A stretch of 64,000 nt of DNA from Glandiceps talaboti. Taxonomy: Eukaryota > Hemichordata > Enteropneusta > Spengelidae. Positions within the stretch are counted from its first letter, which is position 1. Every line of letters starts with the position of its first letter. The notes beneath the pieces are model-generated. The model made no database searches, had not been told where the DNA came from, and was given only the letters and a program-made list of their open reading frames with translations. Shown in pieces: positions 54,958 through 64,000 of the stretch. Location: the NCBI RefSeq assembly GCF_964340395.1, contig NC_135555.1, forward strand, positions 17,645,746 to 17,709,745, read 5' to 3'. A program made the position numbers and the translations under genes.

Positions 54958-55671
54958 TATGGTGTAAGCTTATCTGTGCAAACGTTCAGTCTAAGTTAAT
55001 GGGTTAAACTTCGTATTGCACCAAAATTTAATGAGCTTACCAAAGCTTTCGCCAGAGGTGTCCACCATGGCTTTGTCAGTGGTTTCTGAAGTCGCCACGC
55101 ATGCGTGACTACGTATACAGACAATTGTCCAAAGTCACGCATGCGCTGTGACTTCAGGAAACACTGACGAAGGCACGGTGTATACCTGGCGAAAGCTTTG
55201 GTAAGCTAATTGAATTTTGGTGCAATACGAAGTTTAAACCATTAACTTAGACTGAAATTTTGCACAGATGAGCTGTCATACTATTGAAGAGAATTATGGA
55301 CGGGAAAACCTGTGCACAGTGAGAAACTTCGAGAAAACATCAACGAAGATCCACTGTTTGGGAACCATTTACGTTTCAATCTACACTGTAAACACAATTT
55401 ATTCAAATGACAATGTTACAATTTTGGATCGTGAGTCGGATTGGTTTAGGCGAGGGATTAAGGAAGTGATTCATATTCGGACTTTAAAACCATCCATGCA
55501 TGAACCGTGATGGGGGACGTTACCAACTTCCGAGAATTTGGGACAATTGTCTGAAGTCACACGTGTCGTGACTTCAGAAAACACTAAAGAAGCCATGGTG
55601 GATACCTGGCGAAAGCTTTGGTAAGCTAATTAAATTTTGGTGCAATACGAAGTTTAAGCCATTAACTTAGA
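54957..55671 (+). mobile_element. Second PLE family: terminal repeats with endonuclease C-terminus
   Basis: Order: an inverted terminal-repeat piece (54966-55110), a direct one (55140-55272), a short body, then the protein tail NVTILDRESDWFRRGIKEVIHIRTLKPSM. After a frameshift this becomes MNRDGGRYQLPRIWDN (55398-55560). A second direct terminal repeat follows (55548-55671). The protein motif is the conserved end of GIY-YIG PLE endonucleases. The insert is flanked by GAATACATATACAGT and a near-identical copy, a likely target-site duplication; the empty site is seen at about 7433 and 9930. Most of the body, including the RT, is deleted. Confidence 0.7.
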
Positions 55672-55799
55672 ATACATATATAGTTGTTCAATGCTATACT
55701 GCGTGCATTTTGTCAATGACAAATCAGTTACATCTTCATTCAAAAACCTTTTTTCTCTCGCAATATTTGCTCATGTAACAGCTGTTTATCATTGATAGC

Positions 55800-56869
55800 A
55801 ATCATACTGTAAAGGTAAACCTAGTTGATAGTCTACAATTAGACATCTTGAAGTTGGGGCAAAATAAGTAAATAAATAAATAAATAATATAATTTTAATG
55901 ACATTTGCATAAAACTGCATTGGAAATTTGTTTTCCACGTGCACTCATAAAAGAGGTGAATTCAATTAAAGGACTGGTTGAAAATGCTAATCGCGGATGG
56001 ATAAAAGCTCTTTCTAAACCGTTGTGTGTGAACATATAAGAAATCAGCAGTGAATAATATGCTGGGCTAGATGTTAGACTACCAATATGAAGAATAATAC
56101 ACATACAAAGGTTTCACAACAAAGGTCAATGAAGGCATCCACAAAGGTCTCAATCCAATTCAGAAAACTTTATTTTGTTTTAAAATGTATTTTAATATAT
56201 AAAGGTGATTCAAAATACTCACATTCACTATTGCTATTGTGCTAGACCATATGACTTAGTGCCATATTGGTTGATTTGATTAAGACAGATCGAGCTAATA
56301 GTTGACATATGTTGTGACAATTTGATTAACAGCTATAGGCAGAAGTTGGATTTTAAACTTTGAAATGACTGTAAATCAACAATTCTCTTAACACACTTAA
56401 ACATAAACATTTTAATAACCATTATAATGATTATTTATGAATATGTTTTGCAAGAATTATGAATTTAGTGTACCGACATTTGTGTTATCCGATCCTAGAC
56501 ATTATTAATTCTGAAACTATTTATTTTATTCATTTCGATCATGTTAGTATTGTAGTTATTTATTTTCAGAAAGAAAAATACTCTCGTGAGGGCGCACAGC
56601 AGAGTCTAGATAATCATCAGTAATGTTAGTGATTTTGCTGTCTCGTTATCTCGTCCAAACCGGACATCCTTGTTTTTATTTATATGGAAAAATATTAACC
56701 CTAACGCTAATAAATCGCTGATCAATATTTCACATGAAGTCATTTGGAAGCTCAGCTTTTGAAACGGATTTCAGTCGAAAGCTCTATAATTTATGGATAA
56801 TACCTTTCCTGTAAAGTGTTGCGTGTAGTGGTTATTTTTTAATCATTCCTTTGGATGTGTTTGTTGTTT

Positions 56870-56913
<44 letters not shown>

Positions 56914-57960
56914 GATTTAAAACCATGTCTACACTGTACATGGTGTGCTTGGACTGTCGACTTACATGTTTAGTGTAATCGTGCCCCCAATGTGATATAC
57001 AGACATCAGAGGAAGCCAGTACAATTAAATTGTTGACTAAATGTTTTTCACAATCATTCACAACCCGTCAACGCAAAGGCTAAACAACCCTTCTCAAACA
57101 ACATTTAAAGCAATTTTGTTTAATATTCCAATTTTACCCACAGTTAATTTCACAGAATATAACGCTATTCTCATAATGTGTGTCGACTTTACCTATTTCT
57201 AATTATTTGGCATATACTACAACGCTATCTAGCCAAACATTTGCCGCTAATCAATATGGTATTATATTATTTGTAATCTGATGCTTGGTGATATTTTTGT
57301 ATAAGCAAACTTTGTCAGTGCTTCACGAAGATCAGCAATGACATCCGGATATTGATCAGCAACACTGTTGTGTTCATATGGATAATCTAGACAAAACCAA
57401 AATATTACATTTGATTAACGTGACATTCTTGTCAGGCTGAAGATTACTAATGGTACAAATAATATAGTACCTTGGTAACTTACCGTAAAGAAGCTGTTAC
57501 AGTGCTGCATCGCGCACTTGACAAATATTCAGCCATTTTGGCCATTTCCTGAAAGGCTTTATGGGAAACCATTGGTTCTGATTTCGTGAATACCCTAATA
57601 ACTCAGTTTCCCAACTCCTTACATTTGTCAAGGCATAACGAGCAAGGCATTTTCTCATAATACCTTCGAGTGATTGGAAGTTGTGCGCTTGTACACGTTT
57701 GAATTGTCATCTGAAAACCTATATTCTACACTACTGAATGAAAACCACAACAAGAGCAATCAAATGATTACAAAGGTTAAATAACACATAAGCAGTTCAC
57801 AGTTTTTAGCATTGAGCTGTCGATCTGTCTTGGTAGAAGATCCTAACAAGAATCATAACAAAATTCCATAGTGACCACAACAATTCATGACTGTATACCT
57901 TTAAGGTTGTACAGTCTGACATTGACAGTCAGTGTACTGAGGTGGATACAAACAATGTAC
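55800..57960. repeat. Segmental duplication 2, copy holding the sulfatase relic
   Basis: Matches 10570-13210 with several deletions. It contains a GTT array (56862-56914) and the broken exons of copy C. Confidence 0.85.
57309..57955 (-). pseudogene. Relic of a fourth arylsulfatase gene (copy C), parts of exons 15 and 16
   Basis: Two pieces remain on the minus strand. At 57955-57901 is a decayed exon 15: it keeps the YPPQYTDC and VRLYNLK parts but has lost about 38 nt between them, which breaks the frame, and its acceptor region is altered. At 57386-57309 is the start of exon 16 after a good acceptor (CTAG). It reads DYPYEHNSVADQYPDVIADLREAL and then loses the AWTFWPE...GWC tail and its stop. 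The flanking sequence matches the 3' flank of copy B (12.2-13.2 kb). No exons 1-14 were seen to the right, where 26.6-32.6 kb-type duplicated sequence begins at about 58.26 kb. Confidence 0.85.
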
Positions 57961-58256
57961 AGAAGTATTTAACAGCTGGCAAGTAATAACATCTCGTCAA
58001 TTAAAATATGGATAGTACTATGGTTTTATAACCCATATGCCTTATAATACCACTAGTATATATAGGTGTCTGCCGAACATTTATTAAATACCAGAGCAAT
58101 GTTAGAATTACTTTTTAAAATCTAAATTGTAATACTTAAAGTGGAGTAATTTCTTGCATCAATTGAGGAAAATAACTGATTCATACCAAAATATTATTTG
58201 GAATTGGAATAAAAACTGACTAAACCAATGACCTTAATTTCATCTGTTTGCTGTAA

Positions 58257-58330
58257 GTGCGGTGGCCGGGCGGTTAAGGCTTTAAGTTCCAAAGGACACT
58301 AGTCCTCATGGATTTGAATCCCGTCCACAC
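58257..58330 (+). pseudogene. tRNA-like SINE head
   Basis: GTGGCCGGGCGGTTAAGGC is an A-box region and GGATTTGAATCCCGTCC a B-box arm, as in a class II tRNA (Leu/Ser). The anticodon arm is shortened. The 63-bp tandem repeat follows. A cut-down copy is at 26575-26640. Confidence 0.55.
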
Positions 58331-58356
58331 TAGTTGTTTTTTATGCTGCAAATAAG

Positions 58357-58494
58357 CAACGATTTGGAAAATGATCTTCGCATGTGTGTTTTCCTATGCA
58401 GCCTGCAACAGTCATACAACAACGATTTGGAAAATGATCTTCGCATGTGTGTTTTCCTATGCAGCCTGCAACAGTCATACAACAATGATTTCAA
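58357..58494. repeat. 63-bp tandem repeat, duplicate array
   Basis: Same unit and copy number as at 26656, with restarts at 58420 and 58483. The two units here are more alike than those at 26.7 kb. Confidence 0.75.
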
Positions 58495-60113
58495 CTATCC
58501 AAATTCAAAATCAGGTTGATATCTTATTATTTTAAAATTGGAAAGTACGATGGGATTTACAACTTTGATCCTGGCCATAATCCTTCATTTTCCGAAAAAT
58601 TATATTTGTGTGTCAGAAACAAACCCATATAATTTTTTTTAAAGAGGTATGCATCACGAAGGGCGTCTGTACCGTCGTCCGACAGCAGAGAGGGGTGGGG
58701 CGGGGCGGGTGTAATACAGCTGCTGATGACTTCACAGCCAAATGTGACATTGCGATATTAGTTCAGGTATGAATTGTAGTGTAATATCTTAACTGTAAGG
58801 AATGATGGTAGATTGCAAATTACCCGGTAAAAAAAGGAATGATTACCACAGTCGAACGAGCGAACGCGTGGGGGCAGTACATGCCATGATGTTAACATTG
58901 GATCTGCGCTTCGTGAGGTTGCCGAATAGAGCTGAAAGGTAATGACGGTACTTCTGTCTGGACGTGAGCTAGTGCTCTCAGAAGGGTATTCTGTGTCATG
59001 CCGTGACTTTCGTTTACTCTTAACATAAACGGAGAGCTGTTGTGAACACAATATCCTTGCATCGCGACAGTACTAGTTTTGGTACCATAACGTCAATGTA
59101 ACTCAGAACAACCCAATTCAGTAGGAACAATGTAGTCAGCGTTGTATAGTCTAGCAGCTGGATTAGGCCATATTTGCAATGTTTTCAAATGTTTGCACCA
59201 AATGCATGCCATCCAGTGTCCTTTATATCACATTGATATTTGCAAAAAATACACTTTCTTGGTCGCAATAGAACATGACCAAATGACCCACCTAGTTTTT
59301 CACGCAGACCCTGGACATATTTTTACGTATTCGAGAAAAATGATAATACTAAAATCGCGAAAATCGTGAAGTCTCGCAAGAAATATGCGGAGACTGACAT
59401 CAACTTAAAAAGACATATATTCTTCCAATCTGTAATGGCTTTACATCTGATAGGAAGAAATAGGAAGAAATACACAACACAGAGACCATTTGGAAAACAA
59501 TGGAAAACCTGAACTAGACACTCGCACATGAATAAAATGTATATTGAAATAAAATAAAAAATCTACATACCCCACCTATTTTAAAATTGAATGTAATCGG
59601 AACCACACAATTAGTTCTACGCCTAAGGGTAGTTTTGTTTTATTTACAGTATGTTCAAATGATGCTCATAATATTCTACTTACTGAAACATACTTAGCCA
59701 TCACTAGCAATTGACTGAAAACCTGGTAAGGGACAAGAGGGATAAAGCAGCAAAACGGCTCTGACGACTTGTAGTTGTTGGCGTTTCTCTGGATTCCCTA
59801 TGTGTAGTTGCTGTTACTTGGTGGCTCGATTATTATTACGAAGTCTGTTGCGAGCTGCTTTGAACGCGCTGTATTTTTTTCACCTGAAACAATGTCTCTA
59901 AGGGTGAATAATCGATATGTTCCGAGGGGTTTAAATTCTCCGATCATAAGAACGCTACCTAAATGTGTCGCAAATATTTTATAATCTTCGGCGCGGCGTA
60001 AATATAGCCGGTTCACTTTGTTATCGTCTGCTAGAATGTATATAGTTCCGGTTCTACATTACACGTTTTCGTCAATCAATACCTACGCCTGCTGACTATG
60101 GAACGTAAGAAAC

Positions 60114-60298
60114 TACGAAAGCCGTCAGGGGACTTCCGACTTCCAACTTCCAACTGTGGTATAAAGTAAAACATACCATCCTGGCCCATTTGGTATACAA
60201 TAAACATACTATCCTGGCCTATTTGGTATAAAGTAAAATATACACACGAAGTTGGGAGTTGGAAGTGGGAAGTCGGAATTCCCCTGACGGCTTTCGTA
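60114..60298. mobile_element. MITE with 18-bp terminal inverted repeats
   Basis: Both ends carry TACGAAAGCCGTCAGGGG in inverted orientation and the inverted match extends further inward. The centre repeats the phrase CATACCATCCTGGCC(C/T)ATTTGGTATA. The duplicated block at about 27985 is empty here (GTAAGAAACCAATC). A target duplication of AG(A/T)AAC or TAAG(A/T)AAC flanks the insert; 8 bp would fit a hAT-type MITE. It has no coding capacity. Confidence 0.8.
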
Positions 60299-61240
60299 AG
60301 TAACCAATCAGCAAATAGGTTTATAAAAGAAATATTTAACTCGCGCATTGCTAGAGCGTGAGATCAAATCGAGCTCACACTGGTTGTCCCATACTCTCAG
60401 CTTGCAGGAACATGAGAATATATATTCCATATCTTTGTTGAACATGGCTCCTGCATGGTATATACGTATATTTATTCGCGTTGGTATACTTTTGTCCTTT
60501 GGCAGTCTGTTGTGACCTTTCCTATCATCTGTACTTCATCAGAATCATCAGAGGTAGTGTCCGGTTATTGCATATATTAACTTTTAAATATACATACACG
60601 TTCAAGCTATCGAAAGCAGATGTTTGTTTCCGTTAATTTCCTTACAGCAGGAAAGTCCTATCATCGTGACATATCAATCCATGTACGTTGAGATCGTGAT
60701 TTGTAGGCTTGGAACGGATAGAGAAACCACATACGTCACTACATTTTAACTGATCTATCAAGGAAAATATTGACTGATTATAATCTAATATACACAGCAA
60801 TATTTTAATGCAACATATAGATCTGAGGCCATAAACAATAAAAAAGCTGTTGAACGAGCCCGACCTATCCGTATGTATTGCATTTCATTTTCTTTGGTGA
60901 TGAGCAATACTATATCCCCACGCGGGCTTCGCATGTCAGTAAAATGGTTGCTAGACTACTATATACACTTTGTTTCAAAAGTATTTAAGGGGATTTCTTT
61001 ATATTTTCTGAATAATACATTTGACTATATACATTGGAGTCAATCCCAAATTATATAATATCTTATACAGTGGTTTACTTGGCTCTGATGATGCATACAA
61101 GAGTGAATTTAGATTCAACTAAGGTGTTGCATATCCAACGGTACACTAAAGGAATGACCAACATATATGACAAAAGGAAGGGCTGAGAAGTAATTGAGCC
61201 ATCGGAATTCTGGTTTCCATTTGGTTGGTCTTAATGTTTT

Positions 61241-62102
61241 TTGATGAGAGTGAAAGAGCGTAACATCATCTGGTTCATCCCACTATTCAGCACTAACGTC
61301 AGAACAAGCATTGGGGGAACATTTCTAAAACTCATCAGGAAACATTTCCAAAATAAATCAACCCTACACAAGATCTTCAACCAAAACACAATGAAAGTCA
61401 GTTATAGCTGCATGTCAAACGTCGCCAACATCATCAAAACACATAACAACAAAATAGCGAACAACAATACAACGGCCAAAGAGAAATCCTGCAACTGCCG
61501 AAATAAGAGTACATGCCCACTACAGGAAAGCTGCCTGACCGCCAGCATAATCTACAACGCAGAAGTAAAAAGAGAGGAATGCAACCCCCCCCCCCCCCCC
61601 AACTGTACATCGGCCTGACTGAACATGCCTTCAAATAAAGATACAATAACCACAACCAACCTTCAGACAAGAAAAAAAGCGCAAACACCACTGAACTTTC
61701 GAAGCACGTCTGGCAGCTGAAAAGAAATAAAAAACAGTCAAAGTAGACTGAACTGTATCACAGAGAGCACGCGCATACAGTAATGTAATGAAACCAAACG
61801 GTGCCATCACTGCCTAACTGAAAAACTCTACATCGATCCTCAACGTAACGCCGACAAACAAACACTTGTCAACAAAAAATCTGAACTCATCTCAAAGTGC
61901 CGACACGAAAACAAGTTCTACATAGCGAACTTCAAAAGTAACATCACCTGACAAATCTGAGGACTCCTTGTATGCATAGAAACAATACACAATTAACTTT
62001 CAATAAATTCTTTCACACCTTACACATATAAATACAGTAACACAACGATTAGCTGCCAGTTGTCTGATGATCGCATTGAGCTTGAAACTCGGAGTAACAA
62101 TT
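61241..62102 (+). mobile_element. Penelope-like element (PLE) 3' part with GIY-YIG endonuclease
   Basis: The frame NIIWFIPLFSTNVRTSIGGTF...LHKIFNQNTMKVSYSCMSN is the linker after a PLE reverse transcriptase. It continues into the CCHH-like CNCRNKSTCPLQESC and the endonuclease start IIYNAEV. A run of about 18 C (61585-61602) breaks the frame; the domain resumes with LYIGLTEHAF, a stop, then RYNNH...NTTELSKHVWQLK. A degraded tail ends CHHCLTEKLYI...SELISKCRHENKF before a stop at 61951. The RT itself is missing. A hammerhead-like sequence and a TA repeat follow, as expected for a PLE terminal repeat. Confidence 0.8.
62058..62102 (+). ncRNA. Candidate hammerhead ribozyme of the PLE terminal repeat
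   Basis: Stem I is AGTTGT (62058-62063) with ACAATT (62097-62102), six pairs including one G-T. The core CTGATGA is at 62064-62070 and GAA at 62084-62086. Stem III is ACTC/GAGT (62087-62095), very short as in PLE hammerheads, and the cleavage nucleotide would be A62096. Stem II (62071-62083) is weak, with only G73-C81 and C74-G80 pairing, so this copy may be slow or dead. Its place, about 100 nt after the endonuclease stop, is where PLE ribozymes are known to lie. Confidence 0.6.
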
Positions 62103-62117
62103 AACCAACTTACTTTG

Positions 62118-62125
<8 letters not shown>

Positions 62126-62178
<53 letters not shown>
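62126..62178. repeat. TA array after the PLE
   Basis: Begins 24 nt after the hammerhead candidate and ends where duplication 3 resumes (ACCACTCAATG). Confidence 0.95.
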
Positions 62179-62181
<3 letters not shown>

Positions 62182-62279
62182 ACTCAATGAGTTCCCTATT
62201 AAGTCAATGAAATGAGAAGAAACGATGGCACTGTCAGTAAAATATTTTTGTGATTTTAATATATACGGATGAACAAACA

Positions 62280-62328
62280 AACAGACAGATAGGCAGGCGG
62301 GCATACAGACAGTCAGTCAGACAGACAT

Positions 62329-62359
<31 letters not shown>

Positions 62360-62455
62360 TACAGACAGGTGGGTGGGTAGGTGGGTAGGGCAGGCAGACA
62401 GGCAGGCAGACAGACAGACAGACAGACAGACAGACACACATACACACACAGACGG
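62280..62455. repeat. CAGG/CAGA array, duplicate
   Basis: Counterpart of 30680-30810 with a GTGG-type interruption. Confidence 0.9.
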
Positions 62456-64000
62456 ACACAGAGCATATATGCAACGTCTGTTTACAACCGTGCGCTATCC
62501 ATAAACAATTCATAATTTACGATGAAATTGTTTTCAGTGTTTCAATTAAAGTATCGGTTGTCATCATACAGTCTCCAGGATGGTATGGTACAGTGACGAT
62601 CAATCACATTGTTTTTTCGTATAATACATTTATGCCATATCATCTCACGACATAAGGACATGTCACCGGCCGTTTGGTTTGACAAAACTGATTCATCAAT
62701 AATCGTAATATCACGATCACGTACAGACGTTGATGACGAAGTGTTGTCAAACAAAAACAGCCAGTGATATATTCTCTTTTGATATTAAATTAGATTTACG
62801 GGTATTGTATCAATTCTCAATACACAAAATCGTTATGATATTCCAATTCTCTTTCTGTTTCAGTGGTCAATCTTTTAATACCACTATCAGAAAACTAGTC
62901 TTTTTAAAAAGACAACCCCCCCCCCCCCAATACTTTACTTGTATGCGACTAAATGGGGACATGATGGAAAAGAAATTGATGACAACAAATAAATTCTACA
63001 AAGTGTCTGATAATGCAGGAAAATTTAATGCTTAATTTCGATAATTGAACAAGACAGATAGTGTGAGACTTGAATGTAGTGTATAACTATGTATTAACGT
63101 TTTTGAGTTATGTCACGGTGAGTCATGATTCGTCGCTATAAATATGACTACCATTGAGTAAGAAGTGATTATGAGCACCAAAAATAATACATGTGTATAT
63201 TTATCTGCTTCTGATTTCTGTATAGACATGATCTAAAAGACATTAGCCACACACCTAATGGCTACAAAATGTCTGCAATATGTAAATAATAGCTTAATGT
63301 TGATGGTCTACCCTGTAGGTTAAGGTAAAGGTCAACAGTCACACATCCAAGATAGCTTACATATGATTACATGGGGTTAGACACTTGAGTAGAGTCAGGT
63401 TATGCATTGGACTTGTTTAGTTATATAATAATATCATGATTTTTACTACACATATGGCTGGCATTGAGTACATATTACAAGAGCACCAGAATAATGTCTG
63501 TGTATAGTTCGTGCAGCAACTATTTAACTACCGATAATAAGACCACTATTTAGTAAAGTTTGACTATATCGCAAAACAAAGACGGGAATATGTACCACAT
63601 GATATGTTACATATGTGCCAGGTATGAAAAAATAGCATATTGCATGTCTGAGATATGATGCACTACGGACGCACACACATTTACAGATGGACTGATGGCC
63701 CCATTGTAAGAAACTGGTACTGTCGGTATAATATGGGGGGGGGGGGGCTAACAAAACAGAATTTATTCACAGCCGAAAAAACCCAAATGAAGACACAAAG
63801 AATGACCACAGATTATAAAGATATTTAGAGGGGAAGACTGAAAGTGGCACAAGCTGAGTTATAAAACATTTTACTTAATAGAAGTGAAATACTAATAGTA
63901 TTCATAAGCTGTCAAATTTGAAATGGTTGGGCTCAGATACTACTGTAACAGTGCCCGGCGGTTTATGAAACGTGTTCTCTCAACCTGATAACATTGTGAC

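Larger units (their letters stand above)
58265..64000. repeat. Segmental duplication 3, right copy (runs off the window)
   Basis: Matches 26575-32640. It differs by the MITE at 60114 and by a PLE endonuclease fragment at 61.2 kb in place of the TA/pLTR piece at 28.9-30.5 kb. No host gene is seen. Confidence 0.88.

Overview
The window is nuclear DNA from an animal, most likely a marine invertebrate. It is AT-rich, its genes are split into many small GT/AG exons, it is dense in microsatellites, and it carries LINE, Penelope-like, hAT-like, tRNA-derived SINE and foldback elements. I cannot fix the phylum. There is no sign of bacterial gene organisation.

The only host genes I can support are a cluster of secreted or lysosomal arylsulfatases of the ARSB/ARSI/ARSJ type. 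Copy A (minus, exons 1-6 at 5140 to 1882) runs off the left edge. Copy B (minus, 16 exons, 23622 to 12411, 509 aa) is complete. Copy D (plus, 16 exons, 35999 to 51544, 513 aa) is complete and lies head to head with B. Remains of a further minus-strand copy C (parts of exons 15 and 16) lie at 57.3-57.96 kb. Intron positions and phases are the same in every copy. All copies that reach that far keep the Cys-X-Pro-X-Arg site where formylglycine is made. D has the full catalytic set; B has Arg in place of a catalytic Lys.

The flanks are old segmental duplications. Sequence upstream of A (5.2-7.5 kb) recurs upstream of B (23.7-25.9 kb) and again at 52.8-55.0 kb. The block at 10.6-13.2 kb, which includes the 3' end of B, recurs at 55.8-57.96 kb. 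The block at 26.6-32.6 kb recurs at 58.3-64.0 kb. Comparing copies gives empty and filled sites for several insertions, and exposes a roughly 2 kb deletion in the block upstream of B that removed the 3' end of a sulfatase gene.

Mobile DNA fills the rest: a LINE with a long intact reverse-transcriptase ORF (33.1-34.8 kb), a 5'-truncated LINE in an intron of A, two LINE 3'-end scraps and a hAT-like relic in introns of D, and two different Penelope-like element (PLE) families at 25.9, 29.0, 55.0 and 61.2 kb. The PLE at 61.2 kb is followed by a 45-nt sequence that fits a hammerhead ribozyme. Several perfect or near-perfect foldback elements are also present. Most other open reading frames are microsatellite translations or chance ORFs and are not annotated.
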